From the NCBI GenBank assembly GCA_019638255.1, contig JAHBUD010000004.1, positions 1 through 64,000 of the forward strand: 64,000 bases of DNA, in the 5' to 3' direction. Shown piece by piece: positions 52,571-62,328 of the stretch. The notes under the pieces were generated by a model. It was given only the letters and a program-made list of their open reading frames with translations. It was not told the origin of the DNA and did not search any database. This DNA comes from Cyclobacteriaceae bacterium. Its GTDB lineage: Bacteria; Bacteroidota; Bacteroidia; Cytophagales; Cyclobacteriaceae. The position numbers and the translations under genes are program-made. The stretch's first letter is position 1. Each line of letters begins with the position of its first letter.

Positions 52571-54349
52571 TTAATTGTATAGCACTAGTGAAGGCGCTTT
52601 CACAAAGGAAGCGGTGCTTTTGATTCGTATATTTTGCCGGAAGCTTACTACAAAATCACTCACCCCTTCTGCATTTGTTGGGATATAGGTGGCCTTTAAT
52701 TCGAATGTTCCGAAAATCAGGTTTTCATTCCGTGCACGAAGGCCCAGGCTTAATCCACTGAAGTCTTTAAAGCGGCCATCGCAGGTCAAACATTGCAGAT
52801 AAACCCAGTTGATGCCAGCAAAGGGTGCAAGCCGAAATCCAATGAATGTCCACGGTGAAAATAGTACTGTTTGAGCCTGGATTGCCAATCGGTTATTGGC
52901 TTCCAGGTCATCCCTTCTGAATCCGGGAATAGTGTTCCTGTCGAGATACAACCAGTCAATTACCCGATGATTGAAAATTTCCGTATACGTTGCAGAAAAA
53001 TAATTTCGCATTTTGAAAGAGCCGATGTTCAATACCCGGGTGGCATAAAGTGCGCCTAGTTGAATGGCAGCATCTTCGAATTTATTGTTCCGATAGTATA
53101 CACCAGTGTTTGTTACCAGTCGATAGAAGTTCCCCTTGGGACTGGCTTTCGAATAGTTGAATCGTATGCCCAGGTAAGGACGTCCAGTTAATAATTGTGT
53201 AACATACCCACCGGTTACACCAACCGAAATCCCATACGGAACGTCTTCCGTACGACCGAAACCAAATACATACCGTGTTCTATAAAAGTCTTGCCGGTAA
53301 TAGGTGAATTCACTTAAGTAGGCACGGCCGTTATTGTAAATGCGTTCTTCCCGAAATTCCTGCTGTTCTGGTTGATCCTGGTAAGCACCATCAAAGTACC
53401 GGAATGCCAAAAAAGTACGGCTTCGGTTGGTCAGCACTTTGTTTACACCAAAGTTGTAGCCTACCCAACCATCAAGTATTGAGTATTGATAGCTGCGAAA
53501 CAGGGAATCCGGTGCGCGGTAAACATTTTCCGACCAGTTACGGCTAACCTCCAGTCCGCCAGCCAGGCGCGAATAGGGTGAAACCAGTGGACGGTCAAGC
53601 CTTCCGATGAGGGCATGTTCAGACTCTTCGCCAATGCTTCGCCCGGTATTGATTTGGGTATAGCCCAAGCTTAGGTTGGCAAGACTTCCGAAGATGCTAC
53701 TCTTTCGGTAAAATAAAGAGTAGCCTGCGGTGGGCGATCGGTTCTGATCAATCAGTGTAGTGAATTCCAAGCGTTGGGCGCGGCCATCTAAGTTGGCATC
53801 GTAGATAGTAAATTTCGGACGGGTAGGGAAGCTTCCTCCCACCTGTGCACCAATACTGAACACATCGCGCGTTACTACGGTGATGTCAACAGAATCGGTA
53901 CCGTCAACCGGTATAATAATAATGCGGCTGTCAAGAATGAAATCTGTATCGCGAAGAAATCGTTCATTGTCGGCAAGCTTGTACGGATTTAGTGGTTTGT
54001 TTTCTTCCACAAAGAGATGTTTTCTTAGCGTAGAAGCACGGGTATCAACGTGCAGTGTATTCGATAGCTTTGTGACCATAGCACTAACCTTTTTTGTGCT
54101 GTCGTAAATGGACTTTTCAAACCCGATGTTTTCAATGTAGATGTTGCGTATAATCCGGCCACTGAATTCGATAAATGGGTCGGTACTTCTCTCGTTTACT
54201 ATGGTATCCTCTGGAGTTGAAACAATCCAGCGAAGTCCCTGGTCTATAGCCTTTTTTGTGACAGGTTTCTTTTCCTTTGGCTGTTCCTGGGCCATGACCG
54301 GGCTTAGAACAAAACTGAATAGAAAAACACAAATGCTTAGCTTTTGCAC
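52571..54349 (-). CDS. Outer-membrane protein with POTRA-like domain and Omp85-type barrel
   Basis: 592 residues, signal peptide ending VMAQ. The first ~200 residues contain one or two POTRA-like units: FIEFSGRIIRNIYIENIGF...HLFVEENKPLNPYKLADNERFLRDTDFILDSRIIIIP and DSVDITVVTRDVFSIGAQV. The rest is a barrel (NLDGRAQRLEFTTLIDQNRSPTAGYSLFYR ... RFDGAYQDQP) that ends in a strand with VVSFRQNIRIK and an extra tail. It is a BamA/TamA relative, likely assembling or exporting outer-membrane proteins; assignment to a named member is not possible. Confidence 0.75.
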   Translation of the reverse strand: MQKLSICVFLFSFVLSPVMAQEQPKEKKPVTKKAIDQGLRWIVSTPEDTIVNERSTDPFIEFSGRIIRNIYIENIGFEKSIYDSTKKVSAMVTKLSNTLHVDTRASTLRKHLFVEENKPLNPYKLADNERFLRDTDFILDSRIIIIPVDGTDSVDITVVTRDVFSIGAQVGGSFPTRPKFTIYDANLDGRAQRLEFTTLIDQNRSPTAGYSLFYRKSSIFGSLANLSLGYTQINTGRSIGEESEHALIGRLDRPLVSPYSRLAGGLEVSRNWSENVYRAPDSLFRSYQYSILDGWVGYNFGVNKVLTNRSRTFLAFRYFDGAYQDQPEQQEFREERIYNNGRAYLSEFTYYRQDFYRTRYVFGFGRTEDVPYGISVGVTGGYVTQLLTGRPYLGIRFNYSKASPKGNFYRLVTNTGVYYRNNKFEDAAIQLGALYATRVLNIGSFKMRNYFSATYTEIFNHRVIDWLYLDRNTIPGFRRDDLEANNRLAIQAQTVLFSPWTFIGFRLAPFAGINWVYLQCLTCDGRFKDFSGLSLGLRARNENLIFGTFELKATYIPTNAEGVSDFVVSFRQNIRIKSTASFVKAPSLVLYN

Positions 54350-54479
54350 GTTATCGTGTTTGCGGATTCAAAGTAGTGGATACATCAGCGGCAAACTAGT
54401 ACTTTAGTCAGGAGTCAGGTTGGCATCAACCAAATCAATAGGTTTATGATGCACAACATTACGGCAAAGCAATCATTAA

Positions 54480-54881
54480 TTAATTAATTTGCGTCAATAC
54501 TTGTCTTAGTGTTTCAACCGTAACTGGCTTTACCAGGTAATCGGTTATCTGTGGATTTGATTTCGCCCGGTTAATATCTTCCGGTGCAATGGATGAACTC
54601 ACCATATAAATGGTGATCTTCTTTTTAAGCTGGGCTTCGATCTTTCGGAATTCATCGAGAAACATCCATCCGTCAATAACCGGCATATTAATATCCAGTA
54701 AAATAATATCCGGTAACTCATCGTGATTGTGAGCATGATCCATGAGAAATTGAAGCGCATGATTGCCGGTATAAAACTGATTGATGTTCTTGGCAAGATT
54801 TGCTCTTTCAATAGTACGGGTGGTGATGAGTTGAAAAATATCATCATCATCAATCAGTGCAACATTGGGTTGATGATCCAT
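54480..54881 (-). CDS. Response regulator, single receiver domain
   Basis: 133 residues from ATG 54881. A complete receiver: VALIDDDDIFQLITTRTIE with the acidic patch at 11-14, phospho-acceptor Asp63 in IILLDINMPVIDGWMF, the VSSS switch residues, and Lys118 in LVKPVT. No output domain follows, so it acts by protein contact, as CheY-like and Bacteroidota receivers do. The histidine kinase gene ends just one base before it, so the two are made from one transcript and are a pair. Confidence 0.92.
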   Translation of the reverse strand: MDHQPNVALIDDDDIFQLITTRTIERANLAKNINQFYTGNHALQFLMDHAHNHDELPDIILLDINMPVIDGWMFLDEFRKIEAQLKKKITIYMVSSSIAPEDINRAKSNPQITDYLVKPVTVETLRQVLTQIN

Positions 54882-54882
54882 A

Positions 54883-57303
54883 CTATTGGTTGGTGGGTTT
54901 TTTAAAGTTAATAATGAAGGTGGTGCCTTTTTCTTCTTCACTTTCTACTGCAATACTTCCACCGAGTGCTTCCACCTGATTTTTTACAAGGAACAAACCA
55001 ATTCCACGGCTTTCCGGATGATAGTGGAAGGTTTTTCTCATTTTAAAAATCTGATGTCCGTGCTTTTCCAGGTTAATGCCCAATCCATTATCGGTAACGG
55101 TGAGCACAACTGCATTAGCCGTCATCGAAGACTTTAGTTTTATTAACAGCGATCTTTTAGGATTGTTATACTTCAAGGAATTGCTGAGTAGGTTGAGGAT
55201 AATGCTTTCAAGGTAAATTGCCGGAAAATAAATGCTTGAGGCTTCCTTAAAATCATATTCCAAGGTGGCCCCAATTTCCATAATCTTTCCGGTCAGCATT
55301 TTCTTAACGTTCTCAACCACATCGGCAAAATCTATATCCTGGCATTGGATATCCGTATTTTGTTTGATTTTAAGTACTTCGTTAAGTTCATTCAACGAAT
55401 TAAGGATGGTATTGCTTGTTTGCTTTAACAGCTTGAAGTATTCGTCCCGTTCGTTCGTATCCGAACTTTGTTCGTACAGGTTTAGCAAGGAAGCAATATT
55501 GCCGGCTGGCGAGCGCAAGTTGTGTGAAACAATCTGGGTAAATTCTTCCAGTTGATCATTCTTTTTCGTGAGGTCCTCGGTGATGTGCGTAAGTCGGATG
55601 TTTTGCTCGCGAATTTTTTCTTCCGCTAACTTTCGGGCAGTAACATCACGGAATTCGGTTACCCTGATATTTTTGCCTTTGTAGGGAATTTGTTTTCCTT
55701 GTATTTCAACAAAGTACCGGCTTCCGTCTTTGCGGATGCCCTCTACATCATACGGCTTATCATAATCCGAAACAACATGCTGTTTTACAGTTTCCTGCCA
55801 TTCGGGGGCAATCAGGTTAAAACCATTCATGCCAATTAGTTCTTCATAACTGTAACCGGTAATGTTGCATAAGCCCTTATTGCAGTCAATAATTACTCCT
55901 TGATCGTGCAAGCCGATACCTCCAAAAGAAGCTTGTTGAAGTGTGCGGAAGCGTAATTCACTTTCTTTGATTTCATCTTCAATTTTTTTACGCTCGGTTA
56001 TGTCCCATGCAGTAGCAATAATTACTTTTTTGCCGTAGTAGAATCCGAGGTTGGTATGAACTTCTTTAAGAAAGATATCTCCGCTTTTTTTCTTCCCCCA
56101 CCATTCAAAAGTTTGAGGCATTCCTGACAGAGCTTTTTGAAACTTTTCGGCTAATGCTGTCTGGTCATTCAGTCCTTCAGCCATGAATATGGCTGGCGTT
56201 TGACCGATAAGTTCTTCTTTGGTGTATCCGTACAGTTCAACAACCCGCTTGTTCACATCCAGCATCACGCCATTAAAATCGTGGATATAAATGGCTTCGC
56301 TCACGGTATCAAAAAGCTCGCGATAGCTTTGCTCGCTTTTGGCCAATGCCTGAACCGATACTTTTCGTGCAATGGCAGCTGCCAGGCTGGAGGAGAATGA
56401 ATTCAGCACGGAAAATTCCAGATCACTCCAGTAGCGTTTATTCTGGCAATCATCAAATCCGATAAAACCCCAGAATTTTTGGTTGACATAAATCGGGAAA
56501 ATCAATATCGATTGAATGGCCTGGCTTTCAAGTAATGACTTGAGTGCCTCGTCCTTAATCTCATCTACTATGCCGTGAAAGGGTTTGTTTTGAAGCATGA
56601 GGTTAATGCCTGGCATGAAGGCTATTGGTAGATGCTGCAAGTCGGGGTTATCGAGTTGTGGTTTCGATCCGGATGAATTCCACTCAAAGCGTTGGCTTGA
56701 GGTTTCGGGTTGGCCATTAATTTCTTCATCATTTTGAAAGATGTATACACGATCCACCTTCATCATCTCACCCAACAACTGTAGCACAGTTTGAATGGCA
56801 TCTTCCCAGTTTTCGTGTTGGATGAATTCACTGATAACACGCGACAGGGTAGCGAAAAGTAAATCCCTGTGCTTTAGTTGGTCCTCATTATTCTTTCGTT
56901 CAGTTATATCGCGAACAGTACCGGTTAGTGAAACTGCCTTTCCGTCCTCATTATAAATCACTTTTCCATTCCCCTCTATCCACCGTATCTCTTCGCCCTG
57001 CAACAATATCCTGTGCTCAACACTAAAGTCAATTTTGTTTTTTATGGCATGGTTAATTGTTTTAGCAACTCTGGCCCGGTCTTCTTCAACAATATTATCG
57101 AGGTAGGCCTGGGGGTTGCCATCGAACTCATTTTCGAGACCCAGAATTTGTTTAACGTTGGCCGTCCAGTTTACACTTCCTTTCTGAAGATTCCACTCCC
57201 AGATGCCCATATTGGCAGCTTCAAGGGCAATCTTCAAATGAAATTGCTCAAACTCCTTGTTCGAAGTTTTTAGTTGCTGGGTATCTGTTGATTTTGGCCT
57301 CAT
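54883..57303 (-). CDS. PAS/GAF sensor histidine kinase
   Basis: 806 residues, soluble (no membrane helices). The order is PAS (about 20-140), GAF-like (about 145-315, IPSILIFPIYVNQKFWGFIGFDDC-type core), PAS (about 325-445), PAS (about 450-570), HisKA dimerisation domain with H-box IVSHNLRSPAGNIASLL (about 590), and HATPase with LLSNSLKYNNP (N-box), DNGLGI (G1) and RGIGLFLVKNQ (G2). Multiple PAS units point to a cytosolic signal such as redox, light or a metabolite. HNLRSP instead of HELRTP is common in this phylum. It forms a pair with the receiver encoded next to it. Confidence 0.92.
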   Translation of the reverse strand: MRPKSTDTQQLKTSNKEFEQFHLKIALEAANMGIWEWNLQKGSVNWTANVKQILGLENEFDGNPQAYLDNIVEEDRARVAKTINHAIKNKIDFSVEHRILLQGEEIRWIEGNGKVIYNEDGKAVSLTGTVRDITERKNNEDQLKHRDLLFATLSRVISEFIQHENWEDAIQTVLQLLGEMMKVDRVYIFQNDEEINGQPETSSQRFEWNSSGSKPQLDNPDLQHLPIAFMPGINLMLQNKPFHGIVDEIKDEALKSLLESQAIQSILIFPIYVNQKFWGFIGFDDCQNKRYWSDLEFSVLNSFSSSLAAAIARKVSVQALAKSEQSYRELFDTVSEAIYIHDFNGVMLDVNKRVVELYGYTKEELIGQTPAIFMAEGLNDQTALAEKFQKALSGMPQTFEWWGKKKSGDIFLKEVHTNLGFYYGKKVIIATAWDITERKKIEDEIKESELRFRTLQQASFGGIGLHDQGVIIDCNKGLCNITGYSYEELIGMNGFNLIAPEWQETVKQHVVSDYDKPYDVEGIRKDGSRYFVEIQGKQIPYKGKNIRVTEFRDVTARKLAEEKIREQNIRLTHITEDLTKKNDQLEEFTQIVSHNLRSPAGNIASLLNLYEQSSDTNERDEYFKLLKQTSNTILNSLNELNEVLKIKQNTDIQCQDIDFADVVENVKKMLTGKIMEIGATLEYDFKEASSIYFPAIYLESIILNLLSNSLKYNNPKRSLLIKLKSSMTANAVVLTVTDNGLGINLEKHGHQIFKMRKTFHYHPESRGIGLFLVKNQVEALGGSIAVESEEEKGTTFIINFKKPTNQ

Positions 57304-57421
57304 TACTGTACTACAAAGAAGTGTATTAAGATTGGCTTTTATTTGGGATTTTCAAACAAAATACTACTCCAATCCTACGTATTAGGATAAACAAACCCAG
57401 ATGTTTTAAGTTGTGAAGGAA

Positions 57422-58486
57422 CTAGTTGGTTCCTAATTCACCTGTTTCAGAAAGCCAAATCGCAATAAACCGTGTTGATTCAAACCGGGAAAATGTGATC
57501 AGCATCAGCGAGGTAATGGGGACGGAAAGAAGCATACCCAACACCCCCCAAACCACTCCCCAAAAGGTGAGTGCCAACATTACACCCAGCGGGCTCAGGT
57601 TAAGGGTGCGGCCCATAATTTTTGGCTCCAGCACATTACCCACCAAAAGCTGTACGGATTGGATGGTAAAAAAAATCCAGAGTAACATGGGGAATGATTG
57701 AAATTGAAAAAGTGCAAATATTGATGGCAGCGCAGTGGCAACAAATGAGCCAATGTAAGGTATGAAGTTGAGCAGGAAAATCAGGAACGCCCAGAATACC
57801 GGAAAGTCAACCCCAAAGAGCCTGAGCAAAACATAGCTTAGTATAGCAGTAAGCAGACTCATTTGGGTTTTTACTGAAATGTATTTGCGGATGGATTGGG
57901 TTATCTCACTGATTAGAATATCGATTTGTTCCTGCTTGATGGAGTTTGATGTAACGGCACGCAATTTCTTTAGAAAGAATTTCTCTTCCACCAGTAGAAA
58001 TGCAACATAAATAATAATGATGATGGTGTTACCGGCAATGTTGGTCAGGCTGTTTAAGAAGCCTGTAAGTATTGGCTGTACGTTGAATTCTTTTGCCCGG
58101 GTCACAATCCGGTCCTGAATATCCTGAAAGCCGTCAATTGTTTGTAAGCCGGAAATCATGTTTCGGAAGTTATTGACATACTCGGGTGTTTTTTGAATGA
58201 TCAATTCCAGATTTGATGTCAGGATTTCAAAGATGATTAAACTCACCATTAGAATAATGAGAAAAGCAAATATGGTAAGCAGCCAATTGGGCAGCGCATT
58301 GCCTTTGATTTTAATTTTACCAAAAAAACGTTTCAGCTCATATACACCATACCATATCATAATGGCAATAACAATGGGTTGTAAAAAATTGCTGAAGTAA
58401 TTCAGGCAAAAAATCGTAATAGCCAATATAATTGCCCAGGATGCAACTTGTTCTATCCGAATGGAACGTGAATCTGTCTGACTCAT
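57422..58486 (-). CDS. AI-2E family transporter (second copy)
   Basis: 354 residues, with membrane helices at the N-terminus (VASWAIILAITIFCLNYFSNFLQPIVIAIMIWYGV), one near 60, and a C-terminal block of helices: FWAFLIFLLNFIPYIGSFVATALPSIFALFQF, VLLGNVLEPKIMGRTLNLSPLGVMLALTFWGVVWGVLGMLLSVPIT. The NFIPYIG and EPKIMGRTL motifs identify the AI-2E (UPF0118) family. It differs in sequence from the 43819 copy, so the two arose long ago. The gene lies nine bases behind the enoyl-CoA hydratase gene and is read in the same direction. Confidence 0.88.
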   Translation of the reverse strand: MSQTDSRSIRIEQVASWAIILAITIFCLNYFSNFLQPIVIAIMIWYGVYELKRFFGKIKIKGNALPNWLLTIFAFLIILMVSLIIFEILTSNLELIIQKTPEYVNNFRNMISGLQTIDGFQDIQDRIVTRAKEFNVQPILTGFLNSLTNIAGNTIIIIIYVAFLLVEEKFFLKKLRAVTSNSIKQEQIDILISEITQSIRKYISVKTQMSLLTAILSYVLLRLFGVDFPVFWAFLIFLLNFIPYIGSFVATALPSIFALFQFQSFPMLLWIFFTIQSVQLLVGNVLEPKIMGRTLNLSPLGVMLALTFWGVVWGVLGMLLSVPITSLMLITFSRFESTRFIAIWLSETGELGTN

Positions 58487-58495
58487 GCAGTTAGA

Positions 58496-59269
58496 TCAGC
58501 GACCGCTGAAGGTTGGTTTTCGCTTTTCGATGAATGCATTCATTCCCTCCTTCTGGTCGGCCGATGCAAAAGTTAGGTAAAAGTTTTTACGCTCAAACGC
58601 CAGGCCTTCATCCAGTTGTGTTTCAAACGAACGGTTGATGGCTTCCTTCGCCAATTGCACCGCCACGGGCGACATGGAAGCAATTTCTTTTGCGAGTTCA
58701 ACGGTTTCGTGGAGGTACATTTCAACCGGTACCACTTTGTTTACCAGTCCATAAAAATGAGCTTCTTCAGCCGATAAAAACCTACCAGTTAATATCAACT
58801 CCATGGCCTTTGCTTTTCCAACCGCTTTCGTAAGACGTTGTGTTCCCCCTGCACCGGGTATAGTTCCAATCTTTATCTCAGGCTGGCCGAACTTAGCCGT
58901 CTCGGAAGCAATGATCATGTCGCACATCATGGCAAATTCACAACCTCCACCCAACGCAAAACCGGAAACGGCAGCGATAATTGGTTTTTTGGTTTTTCTG
59001 ATCTGATCCCAGGTACTGAATTGATCAATCAGCAACATATCGATGGCTGATTTATCGGCCATTTGTTTTATGTCGGCACCGGCCGCAAAGGCACGCTCAT
59101 CACCGGTAATGATAATCACCCGCACTGCATCATTTTTATCGAGTAGCTGAAGGGTATCGCGTACCTCTTCCATGAGTTGCTTGTTCAATGCGTTAAGCTC
59201 TTTCGGTCGGTTTAGCTGGATGAGCGCAATAGCAGGTTGATATTGTTCAGTTACCTTGATGAATTCCAT
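58496..59269 (-). CDS. Enoyl-CoA hydratase/isomerase (crotonase family)
   Basis: 257 residues, cytosolic. The crotonase fold is clear: AFAAGADIKQM near 61, FALGGGCEFAMMCD with Glu111, and GQPEIKIGTIPGAGGTQRL with Glu131. Both glutamates are the catalytic pair of mitochondrial enoyl-CoA hydratase (Glu144/Glu164 in rat), so hydration of 2-enoyl-CoA in fatty acid or amino acid breakdown is likely. A -7 box fits 15 bases upstream. The AI-2E permease gene follows nine bases later in the same direction; a functional link is not obvious. Confidence 0.92.
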   Translation of the reverse strand: MEFIKVTEQYQPAIALIQLNRPKELNALNKQLMEEVRDTLQLLDKNDAVRVIIITGDERAFAAGADIKQMADKSAIDMLLIDQFSTWDQIRKTKKPIIAAVSGFALGGGCEFAMMCDMIIASETAKFGQPEIKIGTIPGAGGTQRLTKAVGKAKAMELILTGRFLSAEEAHFYGLVNKVVPVEMYLHETVELAKEIASMSPVAVQLAKEAINRSFETQLDEGLAFERKNFYLTFASADQKEGMNAFIEKRKPTFSGR

Positions 59270-59284
59270 AGAAATCGATTTTTA

Positions 59285-59292
59285 CAAAGCTA
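59285..59292 (-). promoter_or_regulatory. Possible -7 box of the enoyl-CoA hydratase gene
   Basis: TAGCTTTG on the minus strand fits TAnnTTTG, 15 bases before the ATG at 59269. No TTG at the usual distance. Confidence 0.35.
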
Positions 59293-59347
59293 AAAAAATA
59301 TTGATTGACCGATACTGAGGCAAATGGGCTTTGAAACTATAAATAAG

Positions 59348-59382
59348 AAAAGCCCCCTTCGAGCAAGTGAAGTAGGGCTTTT
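59348..59382. other. Orphan terminator-like hairpin between divergent genes
   Basis: AAAAGCCC and GGGCTTTT form the stem base, CTTC and GAAG the upper stem, with an eight-base loop. T-rich sequence follows on the minus strand. It lies in the space between two diverging genes, where a terminator has no evident gene to end, and upstream of the likely promoter at 59285. It may close a short RNA. Confidence 0.5.
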
Positions 59383-59515
59383 CAAACCAAAAGACGGTAA
59401 AAGTGTGCTATGCAGTGTTAGATACTTAAAGGGTATAGTGATGTAACCGTACTGTGTATTATTTTAACCGCCTAAAGCTACGGTTCATCGGAGTTTAAAA
59501 CCTGTAAAACTGATT

Positions 59516-60007
59516 ATGACAAAAGTTAAAGTACTTTTTGTGTGCCTGGGTAATATTTGCCGGTCACCTTTGGCGGAAGCGATTTTTAAGCATAAGGTAA
59601 CCAGGCGTGGGTATGAATCGCATATAGAAATTGATTCATGCGGAACATCCAATTACCACATTGGAGATACACCCGATGATCGAACCATTGAGAATGCGCT
59701 CCGCAACGGAATTGTCATCAATCACCTCGGTCGGCAGCTTCAGCACGAGGATTTGGAATATTATGATTTTATTCTGGCGATGGATAGGAGCAATCATCAA
59801 AATATTCTTCGTTTGGATCACACTAATCAGCACCACCATAAAGTTTTTTTGATGCGCAGTTTCAATGCTGACGATACTCATGACGAAGTACCTGACCCGT
59901 ATTATGGTGGTCCGCGAGGTTTTCAGCAAGTATTTGAAATTCTTGATCGGGCCACAGATTCATTTCTTCAGCACCTTACGAAAAACTTCTTGTTGAATAA
60001 AAAGTAA
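59516..60007 (+). CDS. Low-molecular-weight protein tyrosine phosphatase
   Basis: 163 residues. The signature is complete: VLFVCLGNICRSPLAEAIF with nucleophile Cys10 and Arg16 (CX5R loop), and the general acid Asp127 in VPDPYYGG. Such enzymes remove phosphate from tyrosine in bacterial regulatory proteins, for example in control of exopolysaccharide synthesis. No tyrosine kinase gene lies in the window. The gene is single: the next gene is aspartate kinase on the other strand, 16 bases from its stop. Confidence 0.93.
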   Translation: MTKVKVLFVCLGNICRSPLAEAIFKHKVTRRGYESHIEIDSCGTSNYHIGDTPDDRTIENALRNGIVINHLGRQLQHEDLEYYDFILAMDRSNHQNILRLDHTNQHHHKVFLMRSFNADDTHDEVPDPYYGGPRGFQQVFEILDRATDSFLQHLTKNFLLNKK

Positions 60008-60023
60008 TTAACCTTTCTTAAAG

Positions 60024-61268
60024 CTAATGCTTAACTAATACCTGCAGGGTTGAGCGCGAGGATTGTTCAATCATAACACCCGGCTGTTTTCGGTACGTTT
60101 CGAAACTTTGTTCATCGTAATTTTTTATGGTTATCAGCGTAAGGTTCGTGTTGTAGTAAACCTCAAACTTCTGTTGAAGCTTTTCAATCAGGGGCATAAT
60201 CTTGCTCTCCCGAAAATCGATGCAAAAGGAAAAAGAAATGGCAGAATTTTGCATTACGTTAATTTTTACATTTAACGCTGACAAGGCATGAAATATGAAA
60301 CCGAGTTGCTCCTCATTCACAAAAGTAAAATCGGTGACCTTGCATGAGATAAGGCATTGATTGTCCTTAAAAACAATCATCGGAGGCAGGTGATCTACTT
60401 TGCAATTATGGATTATTGTGCCCGGTTGCGAAGGATCAGTAAAACTCTTGACCAATAACGGAATATCTTTTAAGGCGAGTGGTTTAATCGTTTTCGGATG
60501 GATTACCGTAGCTCCGTAGTAAGTCATTTCGGCAGCTTCTTTATACGGAAGTTCTTTAAATACTGTGGCTGCTGGCAATCGTTTAGGGTCGGCATTCATC
60601 ACTCCGGGAACATCTTTCCATATGGTTACCGATTCGGCTCCCTGGCAAGCCGCAAGTATGGCGGCTGAAAAATCGGAACCTTCACGACCAAGTGTGGTTG
60701 AGTTTCCGGCTTCATCGGCACCTATAAATCCTTGCGTGATGAATAGGGTTTGTTTGTCCTTTATGGCAAGAGATTGCAGTAATGATTCTGTCGTGTTCCA
60801 ATCGACCTGACCTTCACGATACGTGTTGTCCGTGCGGATAAGTTGCCGTGCATCTTTCCATTCATTAGTTATCCCTTGGGTAACAAGGTAATGGTGTACA
60901 ATTACCGATGAAAATAATTCGCCATAACAAACCACCTGATCGTAAAGCCAATCTTCACCATGGGTTGTTACCAGTTTCGAATTGAGCTCTGCTACTAGTT
61001 GATCAAGTCTAAGCAGTACAGGCTCTGGGTTTTCAAACAGATCATGAACAATTTGTTGATGAAAGGCTTTAATAGCTGAAAGCTCAGTTTGATAATCGCC
61101 ACCGGATAAAAACTTCTGGATTACGCGTTCAAACGCATTGGTTGTTTTGTCCATGGCAGAGACTACAACCCACAGGGGTTTGCTTGCGTGAGCGCGGATA
61201 ATACGGCTCATGTTGCGAACGGCATCAGCGTTTCTAAGCGATGCGCCACCAAATTTAAAAACCTTCAT
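60024..61268 (-). CDS. Aspartate kinase (monofunctional)
   Basis: 414 residues with the amino-acid kinase start MKVFKFGGASLRNADAVRN, then VWVVSAMDKTTNAF-like, GFIGADEAGNSTTLGREGSDFSAAILA near 190, and a C-terminal ACT pair (about 290-405) for allosteric control by lysine or threonine. It makes aspartyl phosphate, the first step to lysine, threonine, methionine and diaminopimelate for the cell wall. No homoserine dehydrogenase domain is fused. It is divergent from the fructose-bisphosphatase gene, 76 bases away. Confidence 0.9.
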   Translation of the reverse strand: MKVFKFGGASLRNADAVRNMSRIIRAHASKPLWVVVSAMDKTTNAFERVIQKFLSGGDYQTELSAIKAFHQQIVHDLFENPEPVLLRLDQLVAELNSKLVTTHGEDWLYDQVVCYGELFSSVIVHHYLVTQGITNEWKDARQLIRTDNTYREGQVDWNTTESLLQSLAIKDKQTLFITQGFIGADEAGNSTTLGREGSDFSAAILAACQGAESVTIWKDVPGVMNADPKRLPAATVFKELPYKEAAEMTYYGATVIHPKTIKPLALKDIPLLVKSFTDPSQPGTIIHNCKVDHLPPMIVFKDNQCLISCKVTDFTFVNEEQLGFIFHALSALNVKINVMQNSAISFSFCIDFRESKIMPLIEKLQQKFEVYYNTNLTLITIKNYDEQSFETYRKQPGVMIEQSSRSTLQVLVKH

Positions 61269-61344
61269 ATTTCGTTGTTCTAAATCGATTGCATGTTAAT
61301 TTTACAAGCAGCAAAGATCACAGTAAAATAGTTTTTACCCAATC

Positions 61345-62328
61345 ATGGAAGAATCCAGAATTGCCCAGCCTATCGGTACCGCCCTCGACCGGTTTATAAA
61401 AAGTAACCAAGATCAGTTTGCTTTTGCCAGCGGTGAACTCTCGCAATTGCTACGCGACATTGCGTTGGCATCAAAAGTGGTTAACCGTGAAGTAAATAAA
61501 GCAGGACTAATTGATATCATGGGAGCTATGGGCTCTATGAATATGGGCGGAGATCAGCAGCAAAAGCTGGATGTGCTGGCCAACATCCGGTTCAGCCGGG
61601 CGCTTATGAAAGGTGGCGAAGCCTGCGCTTTGATATCCGAGGAAAGTGAATCCTACCTAGACCTGAATAATCATGGGAGTTATGTTATTGCTATTGATCC
61701 ATTGGATGGATCTTCAAACATTGATGTAAACGTTTCCATCGGTACCATTTTTTCAATTTACAGACGAAAGTCACCACCGGGCACTCCCATTCAGCAGCAG
61801 GATATTCTGCAAAAGGGCTCTGAACAGGTTGCAGCCGGTTATATCCTTTACGGATCATCCACCATGCTGGTATATACTACCGGCTATGGTGTAAATGGTT
61901 TTACGTATGAGCCTACCCTGGGAGAATACTTTTTATCACATCCGAACCTAAGACAACCAATTAACGGAAAAATATTTTCTGTTAATGAAGGATCCTATAA
62001 ATCATTCTCCCAATCGGTGCGTAATTATTTGCATCACTGCAAAGACGAAGGCTACACTGGGCGCTACATCGGTTCATTGGTAGCCGACTTTCATCGGAAT
62101 TTGCTGAAGGGAGGCATTTACATTTATCCCTCAACAGCAAAAGATCCAAACGGCAAGTTGCGTTTGATGTATGAGTGCAATGCACTCGCATTTGTGGCCG
62201 AGCAGGCAGGTGGAAAAGCTTCCGATGGTAAAAACAGGGTGCTTGATATACAGCCTACATCCCTACATCAGCGCACGCCTTTTTATGTTGGATCAAGAAA
62301 TATGGTTGAGGAGGCAGAAAAATTCTGA
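61345..62328 (+). CDS. fbp: Fructose-1,6-bisphosphatase, class 1
   Basis: 327 residues with the class 1 signature: SEES near 98-101 and IAIDPLDGSSNIDVNVSIGTIFSIYRR, in which Asp118 and Asp121 bind Mg. GKLRLMYECNALAFVAEQAGGKASDG near the C-terminus closes the active site. It hydrolyses fructose-1,6-bisphosphate in gluconeogenesis, in the cytosol. Its TGA and the stop of the convergent DUF5606 gene are directly adjacent, so the stops together read TGATCA with no gap. Confidence 0.95.
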   Translation: MEESRIAQPIGTALDRFIKSNQDQFAFASGELSQLLRDIALASKVVNREVNKAGLIDIMGAMGSMNMGGDQQQKLDVLANIRFSRALMKGGEACALISEESESYLDLNNHGSYVIAIDPLDGSSNIDVNVSIGTIFSIYRRKSPPGTPIQQQDILQKGSEQVAAGYILYGSSTMLVYTTGYGVNGFTYEPTLGEYFLSHPNLRQPINGKIFSVNEGSYKSFSQSVRNYLHHCKDEGYTGRYIGSLVADFHRNLLKGGIYIYPSTAKDPNGKLRLMYECNALAFVAEQAGGKASDGKNRVLDIQPTSLHQRTPFYVGSRNMVEEAEKF

